Shown here piece after piece: positions 20,727 to 28,150 of a DNA stretch of 64,000 nucleotides. Positions within the stretch are counted from its first letter, which is position 1, and the number at the start of each line of letters is the position of its first letter. The translations under genes and the position numbers were made by a program. Source of the stretch: Flavobacterium muglaense (GTDB lineage Bacteria > Bacteroidota > Bacteroidia > Flavobacteriales > Flavobacteriaceae); contig NZ_JACRUK010000001.1 in NCBI RefSeq assembly GCF_014305155.1, positions 62,001 to 126,000 of the forward strand, given 5' to 3'. Under the pieces are notes generated by a model. The model was not told where the DNA came from. It searched no databases and saw only the letters and a list, made by a program, of their open reading frames with translations.

Positions 20727-21230
20727 TTATGCTTCTTCAGCTTGCTCTTCTCCAGCAAATTTGTTTTGAAGTGCTGAAATAATTCTTTGAGCTGGTGATT
20801 GAAGTAATCCGATAAGCTCTCCAATAAGTTCTTCTTTAGATTTGATAGTTGCTAACGCATCTAATTGATCATCTCCAATATAAACTTCATTATTAATGTA
20901 AGCTCCTTTTAAAACTGGCTTAGCCGATTTTTTACGGAAATCTTTAATGATTTTACCAGGTCCATTTGCAACATCTGAGATAAAAATAGCACTATTTCCA
21001 GTTAAAACTGAAGGTAAGTCACCATATTCATTTTCAGAAACCTCCATTGCTTTTACAAGCAAAGTGTTTTTTACAACCTCTAATTTTATACCTGCTTTAA
21101 AGCAAGCTCTTCTCAAGTTTGAAGTTGTTTCTGCATTTAATCCAGAAATATCTGCTACATAAACAATATTTGTACCAGCTAACTGTGCAGTTAAATCTTC
21201 AATCGCGATTGATTTTTCTTCTCTAGTCAT
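20727..21230 (-). CDS. rplJ: 50S ribosomal protein L10
   Basis: 167 residues. The N-terminal rRNA-binding domain (MTREEKSIAIEDLTAQLAGTNIVYVADISGL) and the C-terminal helix that anchors L7/L12 dimers (LLQSPAQRIISALQNKFAGEE) are present. It starts 22 bp after rplA. In other bacteria L10 or the L10-L12 complex represses its own message; the gap before it here is too short to hold an obvious leader structure of the E. coli kind. Confidence 0.97.
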   Translation of the reverse strand: MTREEKSIAIEDLTAQLAGTNIVYVADISGLNAETTSNLRRACFKAGIKLEVVKNTLLVKAMEVSENEYGDLPSVLTGNSAIFISDVANGPGKIIKDFRKKSAKPVLKGAYINNEVYIGDDQLDALATIKSKEELIGELIGLLQSPAQRIISALQNKFAGEEQAEEA

Positions 21231-21252
21231 ACTAAAAATTTTTAACTACCAA

Positions 21253-21942
21253 TTATACTGCTTTAGGGTCAAGCGCAATTGCTGGACTCATAGTGCTTGT
21301 AAGGTGAATTCCTTTAATGTAGGTACCTTTAGCAGCAGTTGGTTTAAGTTTGATTAATGTTTGAATAATTTCGTGTGCATTGTCATAAATTTGCTCAGCT
21401 CCAAAAGAAACTTTACCAATTCCTGCATGTACGATACCAGTTTTATCAACTTTAAAGTCAATTTTACCAGCTTTCACCTCTGCAACAGCTTTAGCAACAT
21501 CCATAGTTACTGTACCTGTTTTAGGGTTTGGCATTAAACCTCTAGGTCCTAAAATACGACCTAATGGACCTAATTTACCCATAACAGCTGGCATAGTGAT
21601 GATCACATCAACATCCGTCCAACCGTCTTTGATTTTTTGTAAATACTCATCAAGACCTACATAGTCCGCACCAGCTTCTTTAGCTTCCGCCTCTTTATCT
21701 GGAGTAACTAATGCTAAAACCTTAACATCTTTACCTGTTCCGTGAGGTAATGTAACTACACCTCTTACCATTTGATTCGCTTTTCTTGGATCTACACCCA
21801 ATCTAACAGCGATATCAACAGACTCATCAAATTTTGCAGAAGCAAGTACTTTAATTAATGCAGAAGCATCTTTTAAAGAATATAATTTGTTCTTTTCAAT
21901 TTTTGAAGCAGCCTCTTTTTGCTTTTTTGTCAATTTTGCCAT
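21253..21942 (-). CDS. rplA: 50S ribosomal protein L1
   Basis: 229 residues with the L1 signature region ([22 protein letters not shown] near 125-146). It binds 23S rRNA at the L1 stalk and helps tRNA leave the E site; in many bacteria it also represses the rplKA message. The start is 13 bp after the rplK stop, so the two genes are translated from one message. Confidence 0.97.
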   Translation of the reverse strand: MAKLTKKQKEAASKIEKNKLYSLKDASALIKVLASAKFDESVDIAVRLGVDPRKANQMVRGVVTLPHGTGKDVKVLALVTPDKEAEAKEAGADYVGLDEYLQKIKDGWTDVDVIITMPAVMGKLGPLGRILGPRGLMPNPKTGTVTMDVAKAVAEVKAGKIDFKVDKTGIVHAGIGKVSFGAEQIYDNAHEIIQTLIKLKPTAAKGTYIKGIHLTSTMSPAIALDPKAV

Positions 21943-21955
21943 GTCTTTCTCTTAA

Positions 21956-22393
21956 TTAAAAAGGAGCGTCTCCTGATACAGTTATACCCATAGATCTAGC
22001 TGTTCCAGCAACCATACTCATAGCTTTTTCCATTGTAAAAGCATTTAAGTCTGGCATCTTGTCTTCAGCAATAGCTCTAATTTGTTCCCAAGTAACACTA
22101 GCTACTTTTTTACGATTAGGTTCCCCTGAACCAGATTTTAGCTTTGCAGCTTCCAATAACTGAACCGCTGCTGGAGGAGTTTTGATAACAAAATCAAATG
22201 ATTTGTCTTTATACACAGTAATTTGTACTGGGCATATTTTGCCGGATTTATCTTGTGTTCTAGCATTAAACTGCTTACAGAACTCCATGATATTAACTCC
22301 AGCAGCTCCTAAAGCAGGTCCAACCGGTGGCGATGGATTCGCTGCACCTCCCTTAACTTGTAGTTTAACTACCTTACTAATTTCTTTAGCCAT
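21956..22393 (-). CDS. rplK: 50S ribosomal protein L11
   Basis: 145 residues. [30 protein letters not shown] is the conserved N-terminal domain (proline-rich, thiostrepton site) and the C-terminal rRNA-binding domain ends [10 protein letters not shown]. It forms the GTPase-associated centre of the large subunit. It lies 67 bp downstream of nusG. Confidence 0.97.
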   Translation of the reverse strand: MAKEISKVVKLQVKGGAANPSPPVGPALGAAGVNIMEFCKQFNARTQDKSGKICPVQITVYKDKSFDFVIKTPPAAVQLLEAAKLKSGSGEPNRKKVASVTWEQIRAIAEDKMPDLNAFTMEKAMSMVAGTARSMGITVSGDAPF

Positions 22394-22460
22394 TTTTTAA
22401 AAAATTTAACACAACAATTAATTGAAGCAATTGTTATGATTTATTATAGTGTAACAAAAA

Positions 22461-23012
22461 TTATACTTTTTCAACTTGCATAAAACTTAATTCTAATGGT
22501 GTTTTTCTTCCGAAAATTTTAACCATTACCTCTAGTTTACGCTTTTCATCATTTATTTTTTCAACTGTACCATTGAAACCATTAAAAGGTCCATCTATAA
22601 CCTTAACTGTTTCACCTAAGTTGAAAGGTATTGAATGCGTATCTGTATTAACAGCTAATTCATCCACTTTACCCAACATTCTATTTACTTCTGACAATCT
22701 CAAAGGAACTGGTTCCCCGCCCTTAGTTTCACCTAAAAACCCAATCACCGAAGTAATAGACTTTATAATATGCGGAATCTCTCCTACTAGGTTAGCCTCG
22801 ATCATCACATAACCAGGAAAATAAACCTTATCTTTAACTATTTTTTTTCCTTCTTTTACAGTAACCACCTTTTCAGTTGGCACAAGTACCTGAGAAACAT
22901 AATCTTCCATTTCTAATCTAGAAATTTCCGTTTCTATGTAAGCTTTCACTTTATTCTCTTGTCCGCTTACTGCACGAACAACATACCATTTTTTTAAATT
23001 ATTATCTGCCAT
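22461..23012 (-). CDS. nusG: Transcription termination/antitermination factor NusG
   Basis: 183 residues from the ATG at 23012 (a GTG precedes it in frame). The NGN domain begins KKWYVVRAVSGQENKVKAYIE, and the C-terminal KOW domain contains LGETVKVIDGPFNGFNGTVEKIN. NusG binds RNA polymerase and stabilises elongation. It lies 8 bp downstream of secE in the usual secE-nusG-rplK order. Confidence 0.97.
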   Translation of the reverse strand: MADNNLKKWYVVRAVSGQENKVKAYIETEISRLEMEDYVSQVLVPTEKVVTVKEGKKIVKDKVYFPGYVMIEANLVGEIPHIIKSITSVIGFLGETKGGEPVPLRLSEVNRMLGKVDELAVNTDTHSIPFNLGETVKVIDGPFNGFNGTVEKINDEKRKLEVMVKIFGRKTPLELSFMQVEKV

Positions 23013-23020
23013 CACAAAAA

Positions 23021-23218
23021 CTATCCTTTTATCCAGTTAAAAAATCCAGCTAATACCTTTGCGAAAAACTCATCCACTCCCCATGTTGACAAAGCGAATA
23101 AAACAGAAAAAATAGCCACAACAATCGTTAGACGTTGCACCTCAGCCCATTCTGGCCAAGTCATATTTGATTTTAATTCCTCAAATGCTTCTGATATGTA
23201 ATTAACTACTTTTGCCAT
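23021..23218 (-). CDS. secE: Preprotein translocase subunit SecE
   Basis: 65 residues, the short single-membrane-span form of SecE. A cytoplasmic amphipathic helix (ISEAFEELKSNMTWPEWAEVQRLT) is followed by one hydrophobic segment (about 29-46). It clamps SecY in the SecYEG channel. It lies between tRNA-Trp and nusG, as in many bacteria. Confidence 0.95.
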   Translation of the reverse strand: MAKVVNYISEAFEELKSNMTWPEWAEVQRLTIVVAIFSVLFALSTWGVDEFFAKVLAGFFNWIKG

Positions 23219-23238
23219 TGTGATATATATTTTAATTG

Positions 23239-23309
23239 CACGGGCGGAGGGATTCGAACCCCCATCAACGGTTTTGGAGACCGCTATTCTACCCTTGAAC
23301 TACGCCCGT
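23239..23309 (-). tRNA. tRNA-Trp (anticodon CCA)
   Basis: 71-nt cloverleaf. Acceptor stem ACGGGCG/CGCCCGT, anticodon arm GCGGT-CTCCAAA-ACCGT with anticodon CCA, T arm GGGGGTTCGAATCCCTC, discriminator G. No CCA is encoded. It sits between tuf and secE, a very common place for tRNA-Trp. Confidence 0.97.
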
Positions 23310-23366
23310 AGTTAAAGCCAGTGACAACATTGAAGTAAATCAACTGGCTTTATATTTATTATAGTA

Positions 23367-24554
23367 TTAAGCTACTATCTCAGTTACCTGACCAGCACCT
23401 ACTGTTCTACCACCCTCACGGATAGCGAAACGTAAACCTACATTCATTGCGATTGGACTTAACAAAGCTACGTTAATAGTTAAGTTATCTCCTGGCATTA
23501 CCATCTCTACTCCTTCTGGTAAAGTAATAACTCCTGTTACGTCAGTTGTACGTACGTAGAACTGTGGACGGTAGTTGTTATGGAATGGAGTATGACGTCC
23601 ACCTTCTTCTTTTTTCAAGATATAAACCTCAGCTTTGAAAGTGTTGTGTGGTTTTACTGAACCTGGCTTAATAATAACCATACCTCTTTTGATATCAGCT
23701 TTATCAATACCTCTTAACAATAAACCTACGTTATCTCCAGCTTCACCTCTATCAAGGATTTTACGGAACATCTCAACTCCTGTAATAGTAGAAGTTAATT
23801 TTTCAGCTCCCATACCAATGATTTCAACTGGATCTCCTGTATTAGCAATACCTGTTTCGATACGTCCTGTAGCAACAGTTCCACGACCAGTGATTGTAAA
23901 TGAATCCTCAACTGGCATCAAGAAAGGCTTGTCAGTATCACGTACTGGCTCTTCAATCCATGCATCAACTGCAGCCATTAATTCAAGAATTTTTGGTACC
24001 CATGCAGCGTCATTATTCAATCCACCTAAAGCAGAACCTTGAATAACTGGACAGTTGTCACCATCATATTCGTAGAAAGACAATAAGTCTCTGATTTCCA
24101 TTTCAACAAGTTCCAATAATTCCTCATCATCAACCATATCCACTTTATTCATGAATACAACCATTCTAGGAATACCTACCTGACGTCCTAATAGAATGTG
24201 CTCACGTGTTTGTGGCATTGGTCCATCAGTTGCAGCAACTACAAGGATAGCACCGTCCATTTGAGCAGCACCAGTAACCATGTTCTTTACGTAATCCGCG
24301 TGACCTGGACAGTCAACGTGAGCGTAATGACGATTAGCAGTTTCATATTCAACGTGAGATGTATTAATTGTAATACCTCTTTCTTTTTCTTCAGGAGCAT
24401 TATCAATTTGATCAAATGATTTTGCTTGACAGTAACCTGCATCAGATAACACTTTAGTTATTGCAGCAGTTAATGTAGTTTTTCCGTGATCTACGTGTCC
24501 GATCGTACCTATATTTAAGTGTGGTTTCGAACGGTTAAAGGTTTCTTTTGCCAT
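23367..24554 (-). CDS. tuf: Elongation factor Tu
   Basis: 395 residues. Motifs are GHVDHGKTT near 19-27, DCPGHADYV near 81, NKVDMVDD near 136, and the standard domains 2 and 3 ending [11 protein letters not shown]. It delivers aminoacyl-tRNA to the ribosome. It is the only tuf in this window, flanked by three tRNA genes upstream and tRNA-Trp downstream. Confidence 0.98.
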   Translation of the reverse strand: MAKETFNRSKPHLNIGTIGHVDHGKTTLTAAITKVLSDAGYCQAKSFDQIDNAPEEKERGITINTSHVEYETANRHYAHVDCPGHADYVKNMVTGAAQMDGAILVVAATDGPMPQTREHILLGRQVGIPRMVVFMNKVDMVDDEELLELVEMEIRDLLSFYEYDGDNCPVIQGSALGGLNNDAAWVPKILELMAAVDAWIEEPVRDTDKPFLMPVEDSFTITGRGTVATGRIETGIANTGDPVEIIGMGAEKLTSTITGVEMFRKILDRGEAGDNVGLLLRGIDKADIKRGMVIIKPGSVKPHNTFKAEVYILKKEEGGRHTPFHNNYRPQFYVRTTDVTGVITLPEGVEMVMPGDNLTINVALLSPIAMNVGLRFAIREGGRTVGAGQVTEIVA

Positions 24555-24612
24555 TTTACTTCGTTTTTAATCTTTTATTAATATTTATTAGTGTTCAAAA
24601 TATACATTCTTG

Positions 24613-24684
24613 AGCCAATGTCGGGAATTGAACCCGAGACCTCTTCCTTACCAAGGAAGCACTCTACCCCTGAGCTACACCGGC
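24613..24684 (-). tRNA. tRNA-Thr (anticodon GGT)
   Basis: 72-nt cloverleaf. Acceptor GCCGGTG pairs with CATTGGC (two G-U pairs), anticodon arm CTTCC-TTGGTAA-GGAAG, T arm CGGGTTCAATTCCCG, discriminator U. 58 bp upstream of tuf. Confidence 0.96.
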
Positions 24685-24733
24685 AGAGCCTATTATTTTT
24701 ATAAACCCAAATTTTTTACCAATTTGAATTTTG

Positions 24734-24814
24734 TGGGGAGAGCAGGATTCGAACCTGCGAAGTTTACACAGCAGATTTACAGTCTGCCCTCGTTGGCCGC
24801 TTGAGTATCTCCCC
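24734..24814 (-). tRNA. tRNA-Tyr (anticodon GTA)
   Basis: 81-nt class II tRNA with a long variable arm. Acceptor GGGGAGA/TCTCCCC, anticodon arm GCAGA-CTGTAAA-TCTGC, T arm GCAGGTTCGAATCCTGC, discriminator A. Confidence 0.96.
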
Positions 24815-24870
24815 TCTTTCCTTATCGTTAACATTGCACTTGGCCAAATACAACATTTCTGCTTATTTAG

Positions 24871-24944
24871 AGCCGGCGGAGGGACTCGAACCCACGACCT
24901 GCTGATTACAAATCAGCTGCTCTAGCCAACTGAGCTACGCTGGC
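24871..24944 (-). tRNA. tRNA-Thr (anticodon TGT)
   Basis: 74-nt cloverleaf. Anticodon arm GCTGAT-TTGTAAT-CAGC with anticodon TGT, T arm GTGGGTTCGAGTCCCTC, discriminator U. The acceptor GCCAGCG pairs with CGCCGGC except for an A-C mismatch at position 4. First gene of the tRNA-tuf unit. Confidence 0.94.
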
Positions 24945-24952
24945 AGTATTGA

Positions 24953-24981
24953 TAAAAAAAGTCCGCTATTTCTAACGGACT
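24953..24981 (-). terminator. Terminator of hpf
   Basis: Minus-strand stem AGTCCGTTA with TAGCGGACT closed by a GAAA tetraloop (one G-U pair), then a T run (24953-24959). It lies 56 bp after the hpf stop and overlaps the predicted start of the tRNA-tuf transcript. Confidence 0.82.
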
Positions 24982-24982
24982 G

Positions 24983-25011
24983 CAAATGTATAGATTTTAT
25001 CTCTCAATCAA
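24983..25011 (-). promoter_or_regulatory. Promoter of the tRNA-Thr-Tyr-Thr-tuf unit
   Basis: Minus-strand TACATTTG (24983-24990) fits TAnnTTTG, with TTG (25009-25011) 18 nt upstream. It is 39 bp ahead of the mature 5' end of tRNA-Thr(TGT). Confidence 0.6.
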
Positions 25012-25036
25012 AACATTTTTTTGAAAAATTTTAATA

Positions 25037-25339
25037 TTAAATGTGAGTACGTAGCTTTTCTTTCCTTTTTACTAGCAATCTCTCCAATGATTCAGCCGAA
25101 AGCTCCACTGCTTCCTCAAATGTCTTACATTGTTTTTTTACCAAAAAATCATCCCCAGGGACATTAATTTTTATCTCTACAATTTTATTTTCCTTATCAC
25201 TCGTGTTTTCAACCTTCAAATAAACATCAGACGAAACTACTTTATCATAGTACTTCTCCAACTTATCCATTCGCTCTTGGATATAACCTACTAATTTTGC
25301 ATCAACCGCAAAGTTAACTGCATGAACATTTACCTTCAT
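25037..25339 (-). CDS. hpf: Ribosome hibernation promoting factor, short form
   Basis: 100 residues of the HPF/YfiA (S30AE) family: VNVHAVNFAVDAKLVGYIQERMDKLEKYYDKVV strand-helix start, then a VEIKINVPGDDFLVKKQCKTFEEAVELSAESLERLL helix. It lacks the C-terminal domain of long HPF, so the short type is predicted. It binds the decoding region of idle ribosomes. It lies 36 bp downstream of the recombinase gene and ends in a strong terminator. Confidence 0.92.
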   Translation of the reverse strand: MKVNVHAVNFAVDAKLVGYIQERMDKLEKYYDKVVSSDVYLKVENTSDKENKIVEIKINVPGDDFLVKKQCKTFEEAVELSAESLERLLVKRKEKLRTHI

Positions 25340-25375
25340 AATCTCTTTGTTTTAATGGTTAAACTATCTCAATTA

Positions 25376-26269
25376 TTATTTATTCCTAGGATGCGCTTCT
25401 TTATACACCTTCTGCAGCTCAGATAAACTACTATGCGTATAAATTTGTGTTGACGCTAAACTAGAATGACCTAATAATTCCTTTACTGAATTTAAATCAG
25501 CCCCGTTATTCAATAAATGAGTCGCAAATGTATGTCGTAAAATATGCGGACTCTTTTTTTCCTTTTCCGAGACTTTACTAAAGTATGAATTTATTAACCT
25601 ATAAACAAAAGAATCATTCAATTTCACCCCTTTTTTTGTTAGAAAAAAAACATTGCTATCTTTAATAGATTCTAAATCAGCCCTTTCTTTTAAGTACAAC
25701 AAAAACTGATTGGCAATAATAGGCAAAACAGGTAAAATTCGCTCCTTATTCCGCTTCCCCAACACCTTAATCGTACTGTTTTCCACATTGATATTAGCAA
25801 CCTCCAGATGAATCAACTCTGTGCGACGCATTCCAGTGGTGTAAAACAAATCAATAATCAATTTATTACGCACTTCCTCAAAGCCTACAGGATTTTCTAC
25901 ATCACTCAGTACAGCAACAACCTCCTTTTCCGAAAAAGGAATCTGCAACGTCTTAGGAACCCTCAAAGCCTTATGCTTTAATAACGGACTAACCTCTATT
26001 TGCTTTGTTTTTAACAGGAACTTATAAAAAGCCTTCAAAGAAGCCATTTTTCTATTCACAGTAACATTAGACAAACCACCATTAACCAGCGAAACAATCC
26101 AATTTCTAATTTGACCATAACCCAAATCAACAATATTCTCCTCACCAAAACTATTTTTATGAAACGTTTGAAAACTCAAAACATCATTCAAATACGCGTT
26201 TACCGTATGGGTAGAATATTTTTTCTCTTTAAGTAAGTAATCCCGAAATGCTGCTACAGTAGTAATCAT
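25376..26269 (-). CDS. xerC: Tyrosine recombinase, XerC type
   Basis: 297 residues from the ATG at 26269 ([19 protein letters not shown]). The N-terminal SAM-like DNA-binding domain is at about 1-95. The catalytic domain shows the R ([12 protein letters not shown]), the K ([11 protein letters not shown]), HxxR ([13 protein letters not shown]) and H..Y ([15 protein letters not shown]) residues. XerC/XerD enzymes resolve chromosome dimers at dif. The location between rpsU and hpf is a conserved flavobacterial position, not a mobile-element context. Confidence 0.92.
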   Translation of the reverse strand: MITTVAAFRDYLLKEKKYSTHTVNAYLNDVLSFQTFHKNSFGEENIVDLGYGQIRNWIVSLVNGGLSNVTVNRKMASLKAFYKFLLKTKQIEVSPLLKHKALRVPKTLQIPFSEKEVVAVLSDVENPVGFEEVRNKLIIDLFYTTGMRRTELIHLEVANINVENSTIKVLGKRNKERILPVLPIIANQFLLYLKERADLESIKDSNVFFLTKKGVKLNDSFVYRLINSYFSKVSEKEKKSPHILRHTFATHLLNNGADLNSVKELLGHSSLASTQIYTHSSLSELQKVYKEAHPRNK

Positions 26270-26280
26270 AATATAAAATA

Positions 26281-26326
26281 AAAAAACCGTTAGCATCAAA
26301 GTTAAAAAACTTTAATGACTAACGGT
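26281..26326 (-). terminator. Terminator of rpsU
   Basis: Outer stem ACCGTTAG (26286-26293) with CTAACGGT (26319-26326), continuing inward through an imperfect CATCAAAGTT/AACTTTAATGA pairing. It is followed on the minus strand by a T run. It separates rpsU from the recombinase gene, making rpsU largely monocistronic. Confidence 0.82.
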
Positions 26327-26349
26327 AATTATCATGTAAAAAGAGTTAC

Positions 26350-26544
26350 TTAGTTTTCTAAGTTGTCTTTCATGTTTTGAATGTAAGCTGCTTTTTGAAC
26401 TTTAATTCTATTTTTTACAGAAGGCTTAATAAAAGCAGTACGTGCTCTTAACTGACGAACAGTTCCTGTTTTATCAAATTTTCTTTTATAGCGCTTTAAT
26501 GCTCTATCTATATTTTCTCCGTCTTTAATTGGTATAATTAACAT
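26350..26544 (-). CDS. rpsU: 30S ribosomal protein S21
   Basis: 64 residues from the ATG at 26544 (MLIIPIKDGENIDRALKRYKRKF), matching bS21 with its basic C-terminal part (RTAFIKPSVKNRIKVQKAAY). In Bacteroidetes bS21, with bS18 and bS6, holds the 3' end of 16S rRNA so that the anti-Shine-Dalgarno is hidden. The choice of the 26544 start over an in-frame upstream ATG is fixed by a long Shine-Dalgarno sequence 8 nt before it. A -7 element 30 bp upstream and a terminator directly downstream isolate the gene. Confidence 0.95.
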   Translation of the reverse strand: MLIIPIKDGENIDRALKRYKRKFDKTGTVRQLRARTAFIKPSVKNRIKVQKAAYIQNMKDNLEN

Positions 26545-26552
26545 AATTTTGA

Positions 26553-26563
26553 CACCCCCTTTC
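26553..26563 (-). promoter_or_regulatory. Extended Shine-Dalgarno sequence of rpsU
   Basis: Minus-strand GAAAGGGGGTG matches the perfect anti-SD complement GAAAGGAGGTG at 10 of 11 positions; the single change still allows a G-U pair. Spacer to the ATG is 8 nt. Hardly any other start in this window has an SD, so this one stands out and fits translational autoregulation by bS21. Confidence 0.85.
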
Positions 26564-26573
26564 GTTAAGCCTG

Positions 26574-26581
26574 CAAAAGTA
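26574..26581 (-). promoter_or_regulatory. -7 promoter element of rpsU
   Basis: Minus-strand TACTTTTG fits TAnnTTTG, 30 bp upstream of the ATG; the predicted leader of about 24 nt contains only the SD. No clear -33 TTG. Confidence 0.5.
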
Positions 26582-26623
26582 AACATTATTTCGACTTAAA
26601 GACTATAAAAAACTAATTATTTT

Positions 26624-26746
26624 GGGTGTGCCGGCAAAAAACACGAACAAACAACACCATAAAACCCGTTTGCCGTCAGGCTATTCGCTACAATCTTTTA
26701 TTCCGTTGCACTCCATAAAAGGATTTTCACTGCTATCCTTCACACA
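26624..26746 (+). repeat. Structured intergenic repeat, copy A
   Basis: Begins GGGTGTGCCGGC and contains GCTATTCGCTA (26680-26690). A central hairpin has arms AATCTTTTAT (26692-26701) and ATAAAAGGATT (26715-26725), and CACTGCTATCC (26729-26739) with a TTCACAC end follows. The same order of outer motifs recurs inverted at 34614-34698 with a different central hairpin. I recall similar elements scattered between Flavobacterium genes, but this is from memory. Confidence 0.6.
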
Positions 26747-26777
26747 AAAAAAAGAGCCAATAACTAAATTGACTCTT
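26744..26777 (-). terminator. Terminator of the acyl-CoA dehydrogenase gene
   Basis: Minus-strand AAGAGTCAAT pairs with ATTGGCTCTT (one G-U pair), loop TTAGTT, followed by a T run (26744-26751). It lies 26 bp past the stop codon. Confidence 0.85.
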
Positions 26778-26803
26778 CCATAGATCTAAACCATTATTTA
26801 CTA

Positions 26804-27973
26804 CTATTCAACAGCAGGCTTGTAATTTTTATTATCAATGATCATTTTCGATAAAATCTCTTTCAAAATCTCCGAAGTACCACCACCAATAGGTCCTAAA
26901 CGACTATCTCTTAATAAACGTGCCAAAGGATACTCTTCCATATACCCATAACCACCTAACATTTGCAAACAACTATAAATAGTCTCATCAGCCACTTTTG
27001 TCGATTTCAACTTCGCCATAGTTGCTTCCTTAACCACATATTCTCCTTTATCCAATCGCGCAACAGCTGCATAATTAAATATTTTGCAATGCTCCACATC
27101 TGTAGCATGTTCTACTAAAGTATGTCTTAAAGCCTGAAACTTATCAATTGTTTTACCAAAAGCTTCACGCTGCCCCATGTATTCAATTGTATACTCAAGA
27201 GCATATTCTGCTCTAGCATGACCATTAATAGCCATAATCAAACGCTCTAAAGCAAAATGTTGCATGATATAAGGAAAACCTTTTCCTTCTTCACCCATTA
27301 AATTAGCTTCAGGAATTTCAACATTATCAAATGCAATTTCAGCAGTATCAGATGCTCTCCAACCCAGTTTATCTAACTTGGTAGCAGCAATACCCTTCGT
27401 ATTTGTGTCTACAAGAAAAATACTAATCCCTTTATTTCCTAAATCCGGACTTGTTTTAGCCGCGACTACATAATAATCCGCATAAACTCCGTTTGTAATA
27501 AACGTTTTTGAACCATTGATCACATACTTATCCCCTTTTTTCACAGCCGTTGTGCGCATTCCCGCAACATCACTACCACCAAAAGGTTCTGTAATACACA
27601 AAGCTCCTATTTTATCCCCTAATATACTTGGCGCTAAATACTCTTGTTTGATTCTTTCGTCACCTTCAGCATCCAAATGCGTCATAGCTAAATAAGAATG
27701 CGCCCACATTGCAGCAGCAAAACCAGCCGACTTGATTTTTTGAAGTTCTTCAAGGAAAATTACGGTGTAGAACAAATCTAAATTTAACCCTCCATACACT
27801 TCAGGACATCTGATTCCGAAAAAACCCATTTCTCCAAATTTCTTCCAAATAAAACGCTCAATCGTCCCGGTTTTTTCCCATTTTTCAATATGTGGCACAA
27901 CTTCTTTCTGTAAAAAATCTTTCAAACTCTCCCTAAACAACTGATGTTCTTCTGTGAAATAAACTGAATCCAT
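26804..27973 (-). CDS. Acyl-CoA dehydrogenase
   Basis: 389-residue FAD enzyme of fatty- or amino-acid acyl-CoA oxidation. Three-domain layout: helical N-domain (about 1-120), beta domain with CITEPFGGSDVAGMRTTAVK (about 133-152) and the FITNG turn, and the C-domain with LERLIMAINGHARAEYALEY and the terminal LLRDSRLGPIGGGTSEI, a hallmark of the family. The substrate (short, medium or branched acyl-CoA, or glutaryl-CoA) cannot be told from sequence by eye. It has its own terminator and no obvious pathway partners beside it. Confidence 0.93.
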   Translation of the reverse strand: MDSVYFTEEHQLFRESLKDFLQKEVVPHIEKWEKTGTIERFIWKKFGEMGFFGIRCPEVYGGLNLDLFYTVIFLEELQKIKSAGFAAAMWAHSYLAMTHLDAEGDERIKQEYLAPSILGDKIGALCITEPFGGSDVAGMRTTAVKKGDKYVINGSKTFITNGVYADYYVVAAKTSPDLGNKGISIFLVDTNTKGIAATKLDKLGWRASDTAEIAFDNVEIPEANLMGEEGKGFPYIMQHFALERLIMAINGHARAEYALEYTIEYMGQREAFGKTIDKFQALRHTLVEHATDVEHCKIFNYAAVARLDKGEYVVKEATMAKLKSTKVADETIYSCLQMLGGYGYMEEYPLARLLRDSRLGPIGGGTSEILKEILSKMIIDNKNYKPAVE

Positions 27974-28150
27974 GTAAATATATTTTTTTTTATAATAAAT
28001 TAAAATCTTTAAAAAGCTTGGAATAAATATAACTTAAGGCGTAAAACATACAGCTCTATCACAATCCCCTTTTTCATACCAAAAGCACCATCTAAAGCGT
28101 CGTTCTTCCTGAATATTACTCCTTCAATCAACTAACCCGATTATGCACTT

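Noticed and set aside
24610..24925. Overlapping short open frames across the tRNA genes, one translating to a GFEPA..-like peptide
   Set aside because: They are translations of tRNA sequence, a known annotation artefact.
25376..26269. Tyrosine recombinase as a sign of an integrated element
   Set aside because: The gene has full XerC features and sits between rpsU and hpf; there are no flanking repeats, att-like tRNA duplications or cargo genes.
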